Made by a program: the position numbers and the translations under genes. Shown here piece by piece: positions 1 through 10,895 of a stretch of 64,000 nucleotides of DNA. Origin of the DNA: Jackrogersella multiformis (lineage: Eukaryota > Ascomycota > Sordariomycetes > Xylariales > Hypoxylaceae). The DNA lies in assembly GCA_902806575.1 (NCBI GenBank), contig CADCXD010000002.1, forward strand, positions 3,100,001 to 3,164,000, in the 5' to 3' direction. The notes beneath the pieces were generated by a model, which searched no databases, was not told where the DNA came from, and saw nothing but the letters and a program-made list of their open reading frames with translations. Each line of letters opens with the position of its first letter. Positions within the stretch are counted from its first letter, which is position 1.

Positions 1-767
1 GTCCTTGTAATATGAGACAACCATTGAACTTCGTGGGCCCATGATCTTTTTAGGCGACAGTCAGCTGCCCCCATTGTGTATTCTCATTGAATATGTAGAA
101 AACTTACAAGGCAACCAGAACCGAACGGCATCATCAATTCTGTTTCTGGAGTGAGAGGCATCTTGAAATACAAGACGCTAATGCCAAGGGTATCCCTCTT
201 TGACTTAGGGAGGAGTTGCTTCCTGATCTTGCTCCCTGCTCCGTCTGCACCAACAAGAAGATCACATTCGGCTGTAGTTCCGTCTGTGAAGTGAACCTTT
301 ACGCCGTCATTTCCTAGCGTTTCGAAACTTTCGAATTCAGTGTTCCAGTGTATCACGTCGTCTAGACCTTCCAGCAAAGCGGTCCGTAGTTTCCACCGGG
401 AAACGCAGCTTGCATCCCTGAAGTCAGGAGGTGTCATACCTAGCTTCACGCGGCATTTTTGATCCAGTAAGGCGATATGCTGACCTCGGGGAGGCTGAAT
501 ACCGACAGCTTTTTCCAATAACTCTGATACCGATGCCGGAAGTTGAGCCCGCAATGCGGCGAGCATCTCCTTAGAAAGGAGGATGCGGAAGCCAGTCAAA
601 GAGCTAGCTGCTTCATCTCTACCGCCTCTCTCATAAACAGTGACAGAAAATTTAGGGTCCCCTCGAAGAAGCTGAGTGAGAACGAGACCTCCGACTCCAG
701 CGCCAACAATTACTACTCTGAGAGGCTTTGGCTTCTCAAGATCATCAACACTGCTTTTGGGGGCCAT
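1..767 (-). CDS. FAD-dependent monooxygenase, N-terminal part, cut by window edge
   Basis: Probable FAD/NAD(P)H-dependent aromatic-type monooxygenase of the PHBH/salicylate hydroxylase fold, which inserts one oxygen atom into a small substrate. Exon 1 (767 down to 108) gives 220 residues. It has an N-terminal dinucleotide-binding loop VVIVGAGVGG (Gly22, Gly24, Gly27) and the second FAD motif LLVGADGAGSKIR near residues 171-182. A 62-nt intron (107-46; GTAAGT donor, AAAAAG acceptor) joins in frame to exon 2 (45-1), which reads IMGPRSSMVVSYYKD to the window edge; this suits the family. The substrate cannot be told and the C-terminal half is missing. It diverges from an MFS efflux gene, an arrangement common at the edge of secondary-metabolite clusters (inference). 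Confidence 0.85.
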
Positions 768-1588
768 TGTCTGCTAGAATCAAGAGTATCAATGTGAAAA
801 GATGCGTATGCGTATGCATAGGTGTGCGAGTACCTAATAGCTGGTGAATTTCTATAGTATTTTAGAAACCATTGACTCTTCAAATTTACTCCTTTTACTT
901 GTTTGTATCGTATGTTATCACGACAGAGACCCAGATGTAGGTTCAATATGTCACTAGAATCCTAAGTACCTATGAAGTATAAATCCTTCCAATTAGTGCT
1001 CAGCTACAGCTGACAGCTTAGGCGACGTCCACGTGCGGCACAGGATCTTGGGTCTAATGTTAAACTAAATAAGGGTTGGTGGTCCGGACATCGTTCGATA
1101 AGTTTAAGCCTCATGTACCTACCTACCTACCTAGGTAGCTAGGTAGGCTCCAGGATTTGAATCCTCATTAATGATCTAGATTCTGATCCTTAATGCTCCT
1201 GGTCCAACAAGCTTTAGCTGTTTTATGGATAGACAAGCTCTCCACGTGGATTCCACGCCTAGGCACGGATTCTCATAAGGTATATCGGGAAATATCGAGC
1301 AATAGCGACTAACCTAGGACGATAAATTACCCGTTGTATGACGAGGCGCTTGATCCCTCCAGTTCTTCCCAAGGACTGCTCGGCGGAACAGCCCAAGCAT
1401 GTACGCAATATGCGCAACTAATCAACTGTTGGGTAGCATTGCGTCTCAATTTCAGAAACATTTCTTTCTAAAAACGAGTCCTGTCACTCTCATTTATGAA
1501 CTAGAGCAAGTTGCTATCCAAGTTAAAGAATATTTTGACCCTTCCCTTGCTAGAGTAGAAACCCTGTACTCTAGATTGAACTTCGAAC
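768..1588. promoter_or_regulatory. Divergent intergenic region between monooxygenase and MFS gene
   Basis: These 821 bases separate two divergent start codons and must hold both promoters. The region is AT-rich and carries a palindrome cluster of the ACCTACCTAGGTAGGT family at about 1119-1148. I see no coding potential. Shared control of the two genes is an inference from the layout. Confidence 0.5.
1119..1148. repeat. CCTAGG palindrome cluster
   Basis: Run of four ACCT units followed by CTAGGTAG-type sequence. It can fold on itself. Same family as many other intergenic sites in the window. Confidence 0.8.
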
Positions 1589-3651
1589 ATGACCGAATCA
1601 GAGAATAAGATGGCCTCGCCGGAACCTCACGCCAGTGAGACCACGATTGTTGCCAACTATTCACCTGATTCTACGCAAGTTTTGCACAACGCTCAATTGA
1701 GTCTTGTTGTCTTAGGGTAAGTAAAGTCCTGAGGAATTTTTGTATTAGTTTTCTTATATCTTCGTACTAATATACCTTCAGACTATGGGTATCGCTCTTC
1801 CTGTGTTCACTCGAGACGACTATTGTTAGCACTTCTCTCATTCATATAGCAAACGACCTTAATGACTTGAGCAATGCTGGATGGATCGTTATCGCATACC
1901 TATTAACATTTAATGGTAAACATCTTAGTCCTTATTTCCCCCACCCCCTTTCTTTTCTTCTAAGATTTATAGTTATCCAATAACCCAAATCACTAGCATT
2001 CATACTCATCTGGTCCAAGTTGAGCGACACATTCGGCACAAAATGGCTCCTACTATCTGCCAATATAGTCTTCTGCGTCTTTTCTATTGCCTGTGCGGTA
2101 TCTAAGACTATGGTTCAGTTGTAAGTCATATACACTTGACTCTGAAGCTAAAACTAAGATAGCGATTCTTTTAGGATTATTTTTAGGGCATTCCAAGGTG
2201 TTGGTGGTTCGGGGATGTATTCTCTCACCTTTGTCATCTTGGCCCAAGTGGTCCCGATGGACAAACTTGGGATTTGCACTGGTATTCTCAGCTCTGTCTT
2301 TGCACTAGCTAGCTTACTTGGTCCAATTTTCGGAGGCTTGATATCGGATAGAAGTACATGGCGAGTAAGTTACCAGAGCATAAACAGTAAAAACATATAT
2401 AAAGATCGTTGCTAATCACAAAATAAAACAGTGGATATTCTGGCTCAAGTAAGTTTCGTCCTTCTCTCTCTCTAGTGGTAGAGTACCTATTCGGCTGACA
2501 GGCACCTAGTGTTCCTGGAGTTGGCATCGCTTTCGCTATTCTCGGTAAATTTATGAATAGTGGAAAGTCAAGCCAACAAGTCCGAAGGTCGATGAAGACC
2601 ATGGATATTGTGGGCGCCTTCCTGTCACTCGCTTGGGCTATCCTACTTATATTCGCGTTACAAGAAGGGGGGAAAGCCTACGAGTGGAATAGCGGCGTCA
2701 TTATCGGAACTTTAGTTAGCGGCATCGTAATGCTTATTGTGTTCGCCATGTGGGAGTGGTGGGCGTATCGCTACACTAACACAGACAGCCTATTCCCCGT
2801 TGGTCTTTTGAAGAGATCAGTGGTTGTCCTGTTGTTCTTGTAAGACCTTCCTTTAGACTGGTAGATCTGAAATATCATATTGAATGGAATTAACTTTATG
2901 AGAGTGGAATAGGAACCTACTTTTGCTCGGCTTCACATTCTACGTCCCGGTCATTCAATTACCACAACGCTTTCAATACGTGAACGGTCAGACGGCGACA
3001 CGTGCCGGCATTCTCCTCCTCCCTCTTACATTAGTATCTCCTACAACAGCGTTGGTTGCTGGATCTCTAGTGGGAAGACATCGCTTCTGGGCTCCGGGCC
3101 TAACAATTCTAGGGGGCTGCCTGAATCTCATTGGAATTACTTTGATGAGCACCCTGCCAGTCGATAGTGACGTCCCCGGAGCTCAATTTGGATATCAAGT
3201 GATTATCGGGATGAGTCTCGGACTGATGACACCCACACTACTGTATATTCTAAAGGTGGAAGTCCCCGAGCAGGACATGGCCGGCGCTATGGGTGTCGGC
3301 AATATGGGTCGAACGCTAGGAGGTTGTATCGGTTTGGCAATATGCGGGTCTCTGTTGCAGTCCGAACTCAACAAGGAACTTCCAAAATTCCTTAGTCCAC
3401 AGCAGATACAAGCCATTTCTGCATCCTCCGGCTCGGCTTCCCAAGTGCTGAGTGCCGAACAGCTAGCCAGGGTCGGACGGGTATACGGTGATGGCTTCGA
3501 CTTAGAATTCAAAGGACTGATTGCGTTTGCTGGTTTGAGTGTGATAACTGCAGTCTTACTATGGTTTTCTCATACGCGCTCATTGAAGAATAGAGAGCGA
3601 GAGGAAGGTCGTGAGGATGGAGAGGGATCAACAGAAATGGCGGAAGCGTAG
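1589..3651 (+). CDS. DHA2-type MFS drug/metabolite efflux transporter
   Basis: Plasma-membrane proton antiporter of the fungal 14-helix DHA2 group, which exports drugs or metabolites. Proposed exons: 1589-1716, 1782-1915, 1997-2120, 2175-2364, 2432-2448, 2510-2839, 2913-3651, giving 553 residues. Recognisable motifs are LETTIVSTSLIHIANDL in the first helix with WIVIAYLLT, FRAFQGVGGSGMYSL (motif B-like, helix 4), and GPIFGGLISDRSTWRWIFWLN (motif C region). All joins keep frame. Exon 5 is only 17 nt, and the acceptor at 2510 was chosen because it restores WLNVPGVGIAFAIL. The C-terminus after the last helix is short and charged. Its divergent neighbour is the monooxygenase; a role in exporting that enzyme's product is plausible but unproven. 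The start at 1589 is the first Met in frame; a second Met lies seven codons later. Confidence 0.88.
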
Positions 3652-4921
3652 GCAAGAGATACGCCGGAAAGAGCAAATTGAATGGCTAATAAAGTCCTTG
3701 AGTTTATATTATAAGTACCTTGGTAGTTGGAGAAGTTGGCTTCGATAAGATCCTCATCTTATATATAGGGGTCCAATAACATCATCCTCTAATATATTAA
3801 TAACATAAAGGGGGGGGGGGATATATCATTCAAGGGTTTAAAGTTAAAAAGATATTTCATATATTAAAACCAGCCAGTACGTTGAATATATCACCCAGGA
3901 GTTTATATTTGGTCATTCCAGGTTAATTAAGCGGTAATAATAATAATCGCCGGTGATGTTTTCGGTGATGAGTCTACCTCGAAGTAATAATGTGAGAGCG
4001 AACTCTTGTGGCAAGTATTAAGTGTTATTAACTAAACCTGGACGGCGGACATCTGCTTACACTGACCTAAATATAATCACCTTTCCTTAAAGGGGTCCTT
4101 TTATAGAATAAATTAGGTACATTAAAAAGCTAGTCCGTTGCTGCCTTGCCTACCTACCTAGGTACACAGATAGAAAACACGAAGATTAGAATCTGTTTTG
4201 AGTCCTGTTAATCTTTAGCCATAGTCTCTTAATATGAACTCCTAAGGTACCTAGGTATCTATCATCTTCGACATATCTATGTACAGAGCTTTGAACTAGA
4301 TACACCTACCTAGGTAGATAAATCCAATCATTGACGATATTCTCGCCCCGTCTCCGTGACAAGAGTTTGTATTAATCATTCAATGCCCCGGGCCCACTTG
4401 CGCGATTGTCGGGACTCGACTTTAGAGGTGTCCTTCAACTATATTCTGATAATCAATTCTCTCTCTCGTTACTGTCTGTGGCAAGTTTATATAATCGTAA
4501 CTAATAAATATCTAGGTACCTAATCATACTGGGTTATATTTTGCCTCGTTCTGCTTCGGTGAAATCATGACTCGGCTCTGGAGGAACAATCCTACCTATA
4601 TTAATAAGATGTATTGAATCGAAAAGGACATCGGAAAGTCGGATAAAGAGCGTGATCAAAAGGATCAACCTTCGAATTATTCCCGCGTACATATATAGTG
4701 CCAGCTGGTACCACCTAGGCTGCTAGATACCTAGATACCTAGAGGTAGGCTTGCGCATCAGGCTACGCGCTGAGATGCTGTATCACACACATCTTATTTA
4801 TTAGTGTATTAGTGCTAACAGTTATGAGCGTTCATTCGATAAGTAATTTATACTGAGAACACACTAAGGTGGTGGTCCATCGAGCTAGAGCTAAACCGTC
4901 GTTTCACACTGCCAGTACATA

Positions 4922-5071
4922 ATGGCTGAGAGGTATCGATGCCCAGTTGTAAATGCGCATGACCCTCCCCGGGATCTTGATATCCAGGCTTGGCGAGATG
5001 AGATGGCCGAACTACAATACTTGAGAACTGACGACACGTCGGTGAGGAGTAGACGCCCTCTCGCCAACTAA
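4922..5071 (+). other. Small open frame of 49 codons, possible gene relic
   Basis: This Met-started frame reads in a protein-like, charged manner (segment RDLDIQAWRDEMAELQYLR) inside otherwise noncoding DNA. I do not recognise it. It could be an exon of a decayed gene or chance. Confidence 0.2.
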
Positions 5072-5292
5072 TTCCTAAAAGGGGAAGGCTGTTTTTCAAT
5101 GGCACTTCTCCCCTTGAGAGTTGTATGATCTGGATGAAGTTAGCTAAGCACCCTAACAAGGAGGTTGTAGGCATAACAACATTATTAAGTATATTAGTCT
5201 TCTTGAGAGGGAGACGAACTGTTCCGTTCTATGGTACCCCTCAGGGCTAATGCTACGTCAGACCGGCAGTACGAGTATGGGGAAGATATACA

Positions 5293-5312
5293 TACCTACC
5301 TAGGTAGGTACC
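5293..5312. repeat. CCTAGG palindrome
   Basis: TACCTACCTAGGTAGGTA core, a perfect inverted repeat centred on CCTAGG. Confidence 0.8.
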
Positions 5313-6079
5313 CAGTATAATAAATGTAGTTGTACGTATATGCCTAACTGCGACTAACAAGAAGTCAGCTGCAAGGCAACCTCTGTTACTAGTCTGTCAC
5401 ATTTAGTTCGTGTTCAGGTTAGATATACAGGGTTCAATTGGAAGAAGGTTAATAGAAGCGACAATAGAAGCTTTCCCCTTTTGGACGACTAAGATTCAGG
5501 GAGCCATTCATCTTGTCTTCTATCTTATTCGTCTTTTTTCTATGCTTTTCCCGCCTCGTGACCTTTGAAAATTTACAAGTGATGCTGACGGCCGACTCGC
5601 CGACGATTGGCTCTCTTAGGATAAACCCGGCGATAATTCATTAATTAACGGGAAGTAGATATTAACTGAATGCGCTATAAGCGTGTTTATGCTTAATTGG
5701 CATTCATCACATTATGTTGCTACATACCTAGGTATTTATGCGATGATGGCCGAGAAATTTCCTAGTTCCCCGCGGATAATATATAATATTATGTAAGGAG
5801 GGAGGAGAAAGATGCAATAAATATGAAGTGGTCAGTTGCTTCTCGTTACTGTCAGGGTAAAAAGATCGTGGTTGAAGATAATATAGTAATTGATAATACC
5901 CTAGGTACTTAGCTGCTTAGGTAGCTGCTACATATAGGGTAGTATTGATATCCCCGCTCTCTGCTCTTTTTAGAGGTGATCCCGGTTCCAAGTTTCCCCA
6001 GACCTAACGATTCGCAGTTATAGGAAACGTGGACCTTGATTATTTCCGCAAGGTGTTATTATTCGGTTAGGTACAGGTA

Positions 6080-6209
6080 GGTACGTAGAGTGTGATATAT
6101 TTCTACATAGAAATAAGCGTTCATCATGCTTACCTAGGTACCTAAGGTACGTAGAGTGTGATATATATTTCTACATAGGTACCTAGGTAGAAATAAGCGT
6201 CAATCATGC
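6080..6209. repeat. Local duplication with a 12-bp palindrome gained in one copy
   Basis: Copy 1 (6080-6129, 50 nt) and copy 2 (6146-6209, 64 nt) share GGTACGTAGAGTGTGATATA, TTCTACATA and GAAATAAGCGT. Copy 2 has one extra AT and an extra GGTACCTAGGTA between CTACATA and GAAATAAG. The spacer between the copies is itself a palindrome of the same family. Confidence 0.9.
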
Positions 6210-6464
6210 CTAGGTGTCTTATTATATGCGATTAATTGCCTGGGTGGTTGTCAGCTCATCTTCAACCGTTTACCCCCGTTTTATAAATCTGGTGTCAGTG
6301 GGATACTACCTAACCTACCCGTATAAATTCTAATGCAAAACCCCTTGCTCCCCGAATAGACGGGAATAACTACTTATCCTGGCTGCTGTTATTTTGAGGC
6401 ACATTCCAGTATCGCTTAGGAAGACACCCGTCGTTTGCCTAAGCCGAGAAATATCCCAGTACAG

Positions 6465-6493
6465 TACATACATACATACATACATACATACAT
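6465..6493. repeat. TACA tetranucleotide microsatellite
   Basis: About seven uninterrupted TACA/CATA units. Confidence 0.95.
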
Positions 6494-6996
6494 GGGACGT
6501 CGTAACCTCGTGTCCTCACGAAGACGAGGATTGATGAGGTAGGATGTGGGGAAATGAAGAAAGCGACCTAAGCAGGGCTAGCTGACGATGGAAAGCCAGT
6601 AAAACCAACCTATGCAACCAACGCTCTTAAAAACTCCGGGGATGCTGGGGATCAGACTTGCAAGTGGCGAGTCTGATGTGTCTAGTCTATGTAGGTACTG
6701 TACCTTAGGTATCCTAAAGAGGGGAACAAGAATTGCTGTGCTATGTATGGTCTGTGGTCTCGATCGGGTTAGAGTATACCCTCTTACTTACAGGGAATTA
6801 GATGCGATTGGACTTGGTACATTTTGTACCAATTACCGTAGTTAAAACTTAACCGTCTTCGCTGCAATAAGAGAAGCTGATGAGATAAATGTAGTGTAGT
6901 GTCCTTATTGCAGATTTCCCTTAGCTTGTTCTGGTTTCTTTAGTTTCTTCTTTTACCCTGAAACTTGTTTTGGCAAGGATAGGAACACATCCTATG

Positions 6997-7019
6997 TACC
7001 TACCTAGGTAGGTAGGTAT
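6997..7019. repeat. CCTAGG palindrome
   Basis: ACCTACCTAGGTAGGTAGGT; the perfect inverted repeat is extended by one more AGGT unit. Confidence 0.8.
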
Positions 7020-8031
7020 ATATCTTGACACTGGTAGAGACCGGTAACAGCACTCGGTTTCGCGAGGTCTCTTAAAGCCGCACGTACGGTACATTTATAC
7101 GTCTATCTGGCGAATGCGACCTCGCAACTTGCCAGTGGTACCTATTCCATTATCAGTCCCTGCATAATGTACTAACCTAGTCCATACCATCTTAGGAAAA
7201 ATATCCCCGACTTGTTCGCTAGAGAAGAGGGATAATAATACATAGAGAGAGGGAAAGAAAAAAAAAAGACGTGTCACCAATAATCATATGGAACATCGGG
7301 ACTATGTATTATTAATTTGACCGTTCGTCACTTATTCGTGATTGAGCGATACTCCCGATCATACGATTGCGACTCTTTACATTCCCGATTCTGCAATTGA
7401 CCCCCTGGTTCGTTTCTTTTTCCTCTGCTACGTATATTATTTCGACGACTCACGTTGTGTCTCGACTTCATCCCCATGATTCGGCCTTCATGTGTATGAT
7501 GCGCAAGAGAGGCTCTCTCTATATCCACCCCAACATCACATCTCCCCGGCAGACTGATCCCTACACCTACCTACTAGTGTCCATTCTTACCTCTTAGGCT
7601 GCTAGGTGCCTTGGTAGCGTTGCTGCAAGTTAAACACTCTTCAACGTTAGTGTAGACGGCTACCGACCGCTCTCCCACCGGATGAAAGAAACCATCGCTA
7701 CCGATACTCATCTGGCTGCCGTCGCGATACCTAACCCATCGTGCGCTGAAGCTGACGACGACTTTCGGACCGTCTCAATTGCCAATCTGCCAATCTGCTT
7801 AGGGACGCGAGTTACACACGTTCATTAAGTTCTACACAGTATTGGAGGCTGACAGACCTGATCGTCTAAGTGCTTATTCGCGTGGCTACTATGTAGTACA
7901 TCCTCTTACCCTCACCCTCACCCATGTCGGATCTGCGCCTCGTGCCACTTGCAGCATGTCCTAACATAGCCTAGGATGCCGAGGTAGGTAGGTACTTCGT
8001 AGCCAGCCGGACAGGCCCTGGGATACCTAAA

Positions 8032-8073
8032 CTAGCCTGCCTACCTAACTAGCCTGCCTACCTAACTAGCCTG
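8032..8073. repeat. 17-nt tandem repeat
   Basis: Unit CTAGCCTGCCTACCTAA occurs twice in a row, followed by a partial third CTAGCCTG. It lies about 800 nt before the orphan gene at 8880. Confidence 0.9.
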
Positions 8074-8879
8074 ATGCGTATGTACGTAGCATTTTGCAGC
8101 TTTGAGGCGAGCAAGCGACGGAGAGACAGGCGGAGAAGACGAGAGAGCAGCGACGCACGCAGTACCAGTGGTCGGGATCGTCCCGCCCCCGAAAATATCC
8201 ACCAGCGCTACCTACATAGGTATTTACTAGGATTCCCTTCCCCGGGTTTAACGTAGAACGACGATCTTTCACTTTCCGCCCCTCTCGCTCACTCTCTTAT
8301 TAAGCGGCCCCAGCCAATCTCGCTGTATTGAAGCATCCACCTCCCCATCGTCCTCTAGCTAACCACATATATGTTTGTATACCTCACATATACGTTTGTA
8401 TACCTTCAAACCGAGGAGACGTCGACAATTGTATGGCATGCGAGCCCTTGCCGAATCTCACGTTTGATCGTTCGACACAAGCGCACACATACACACAGGG
8501 GAGCGAATACCCTGCTTCGTCCCGGTGCTCCTGTCTAACGTCGGTGGCGTCTCGAGTTTGATAAGCATAGCTGATCTCAAAATCCCGGAGCTCCCCATCT
8601 TACAGCACGTCTACGATAGTCATACCCTGATACGACTGTTTTGAACCAATTCCGGCGGGTCAGCCAGCGAAATATTCTCTAGGGCGCTCTCTTCGTCGCC
8701 ATCCGGCTCGAGGTAATACGAAGGAACAGAGAGCCAGCCACGCGATCATGACATACTTCCCAACCTGAGCCAGAACCCTTTCTCCCCTCTTCGACATCTT
8801 CCTAGTTGGTTGTTTCTTAAACAATCCTCCCCTCGTGCAGTAGCAGAGGGGTTGTCAGCACAGGCCGGACAGGGTTACT

Positions 8880-10322
8880 ATGATTGTCAAGCTGGATGCG
8901 TCCCTGGAGCCCTTCGGATTACCTTGGTCCTCCCGCCATGCGCGCAATCCAGACGGCGGCCCGGGCTTGGGCAATAACAGCAAGTCGTCCTACTTCAGGA
9001 TAAGCGCGTCGGCACCTAATTCGCCACCGAGTGTATTTCAAGTCTTGAATGGAAGTGGCGGCGGCAGCGGCAACGACAGTAATAGTTATAACCACGTAGG
9101 CCGTAAAGTCGTTAGCGCGGGATCGCGTATAGCGAAGATCCAGATCGAGCTCCAGCCATGTCGACCTCAGATTTCCAGCTCGGCATCGCCGTCGGTAGCG
9201 GCACCGGCCGAAAAGGGTCGGCGGAAGCCGAAAAAGGCAAGTTCGGCACCTGTGATCCTGCAGTCTCAGCCTCGGTCCAGCACCGACGGCGAAGAGGAAC
9301 ACATGCGCAGCAGAAACTCGCCCTCTCCGACCAGGGTCGACACAACGCCTTTGGCCCGTCCCTCGACGACGGTGAAACTGGAAGGAGCAAAGGACACGCC
9401 GGTCTTCTGCTTCCGCCGCGAGGCAATCGCCACGTCGTCCGCACCTGCCCCTGCCCCCCGGCTTGCAAAGCGGGGGCGGGCGCTGCACGACGTGGACGGG
9501 CCCGGGACGGGGGACCTCCCGTGCAAGAAGCGGCGGCTGCGGCTGCAGCTCGTGACGAGCCGGCTCTCGCAGCCTTTCAGCTGGCCCGCGACGCACATCC
9601 TCAACCGCGAGAGCGGCGACGACGCGCCGATGCTGAGCCGGTTTCTAAAGTTCGCGGCCGTCGGCGCGCTGAAGAGAGCCGGGCACCAGAGCGCGCTGAT
9701 CCGCAAGGCCGCCATCCTCAACCGGGTGCGCATCGGCGTGCAGCAGGCCGCCGTGCTGAGGGGCCACACGGCGATCGCGGGCATGGCGGCTAGGGGCAAC
9801 TCGCTGAGCCACGGGCTGCAGCTGGTGACTACGTCGAATAGCGCGACCGGGACGCGGTACCCGGGCATCGCGCCGAACCCGGGAGACTACCCCATACCGC
9901 CGGCGTGGCGGCCGCACACGACGGCGTTCTACCCGTCGCCTCCTGACCCTAGTTCCCCCGACTGCGGCGGTTCTGCAGGTAGCACAAATAGCTCGGAGGC
10001 ATTAGCTCCCAGCTCGACGACGACGACGACGACGCCACTGCTGCCTTTGCCAGGGTCGGGCGTACCCGCAAGGCCCCCGAGCCTGCCGCTGCAGATAGAA
10101 GACGAGGATGAAGAAGTTGCGTTTCCTTCGCCGGATCTCGAGACACGATATGCGGACCTCTCGGATGACGACATGGACGACGTGTACGCGGATTTCGGAG
10201 TGCTATTCGGTTCCGGGGCGCGCCCGCCGGAGAGCAATAGTGGGAGCAGTGAGGCGATAGGCGATGAGCATTTCTATGAGGAGTACCTGGACGAACTGGA
10301 CGGGATACGATGGGTTGCTTAG
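8880..10322 (+). CDS. Uncharacterised 480-aa fungal protein
   Basis: Single-exon frame; I do not recognise a named domain. The first 200 residues are Ser/Pro-rich with a Gly/Ser run near residues 59-65 and basic patches (KGRRKPKK), consistent with a disordered, possibly nuclear protein. A compact central block, roughly residues 215-345, looks structured: LRLQLVTSRLSQPFSWPATHI, then SRFLKFAAVGALKRAGHQ, then AAVLRGHTAIAGMA. A Ser/Thr/Pro linker with a run of five Thr follows, then an acidic tail (LSDDDMDDVYADFGVLFGSG) ending in YEEYLDELDGIRWVA. High GC and strong third-position bias support real coding. The start was chosen because it is the first Met after in-frame noncoding sequence. Nuclear location is an inference from composition only. 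Confidence 0.75.
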   Translation: MIVKLDASLEPFGLPWSSRHARNPDGGPGLGNNSKSSYFRISASAPNSPPSVFQVLNGSGGGSGNDSNSYNHVGRKVVSAGSRIAKIQIELQPCRPQISSSASPSVAAPAEKGRRKPKKASSAPVILQSQPRSSTDGEEEHMRSRNSPSPTRVDTTPLARPSTTVKLEGAKDTPVFCFRREAIATSSAPAPAPRLAKRGRALHDVDGPGTGDLPCKKRRLRLQLVTSRLSQPFSWPATHILNRESGDDAPMLSRFLKFAAVGALKRAGHQSALIRKAAILNRVRIGVQQAAVLRGHTAIAGMAARGNSLSHGLQLVTTSNSATGTRYPGIAPNPGDYPIPPAWRPHTTAFYPSPPDPSSPDCGGSAGSTNSSEALAPSSTTTTTTPLLPLPGSGVPARPPSLPLQIEDEDEEVAFPSPDLETRYADLSDDDMDDVYADFGVLFGSGARPPESNSGSSEAIGDEHFYEEYLDELDGIRWVA

Positions 10323-10895
10323 GAAGGATTGGATACGTGGATAGTCGATGGGATTATCGACATGTGCCTTCTGGGTTACGGGATCGCTCAGGGCGACTAG
10401 GTGTTCTCGAAGCCGGATGGAAGGGTAAAAAAATAGGTGCTGGGGTTATTGGGTGGTGGCAACGAGATTGAGATGAAAATGGGCGTTGCTAGATACCTCA
10501 CATGCGGGAATAGAAGCCTATTTCGGCCTCACGGCAACTTCGAATAATTCAGCACTCAAGTAAAAAGCACGAGGAAATGGCCTGCTTCTTAAAACACACG
10601 CGATGGGCATCCAGCTAATTTGCGATCACGTATATGCCAGTAGTAGCCAGGTACCTATATACAGTATTTTGCGCGTCTCGTTAATTTTCGCGATGGGGAG
10701 GTATATGCCGACATGCCGCTAGACATAAGATTTGAGTACTCCTAACTGCTGGTTTGATAAATGGTAAAAATGCTCACGGTTTTGCCTATTACATAGGTAG
10801 GTAGGTTAGACAAGAAATTAACCAGAATATTCATCAAGACGCATCTAGAGGCGTTCGTACTTAGTTGTGGAAGTACGATCTACTTGGGTGATGAT
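10323..10895. other. Shared 3' region between convergent genes
   Basis: These 573 bases lie between the ends of the 480-aa orphan gene and the OHCU decarboxylase gene. They should contain both transcription ends. I see no gene, only short AT-rich runs and a single GGTAGGTAGG motif near 10795. Confidence 0.6.

Larger units (their letters stand above)
3652..8879. other. Gene-poor, repeat-rich intergenic region (5.2 kb)
   Basis: No gene with family resemblance was found here. The stretch is AT-rich and contains a poly-G run near 3810, numerous CCTAGG palindromes (4150, 4250, 4310, 5293-5312, 5727, 6131-6190, 6997-7019), a local duplication at 6080-6209, a TACA microsatellite at 6465-6493 and a 17-nt tandem repeat at 8032-8073. 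Open frames in it are short and lack recognisable motifs. Confidence 0.7.

Noticed and set aside
1155..1170. AGGATTTGAATCCT resembling a tRNA T-arm on the minus strand
   Set aside because: It is only a short near-palindrome; no cloverleaf can be drawn around it.
4848..5174. Minus-strand 108-codon frame in the first gene desert
   Set aside because: No recognisable motif, unusual composition, and no supporting splice or promoter context.
8032..8073. Short direct repeats considered as a CRISPR array
   Set aside because: The units abut with no spacers, and the genome is eukaryotic.
9158..9793. Plus-strand and minus-strand frames within the 480-aa orphan gene
   Set aside because: Arg/Gly-rich shadows with no family resemblance; the 480-aa frame is longer and has a coherent block structure.
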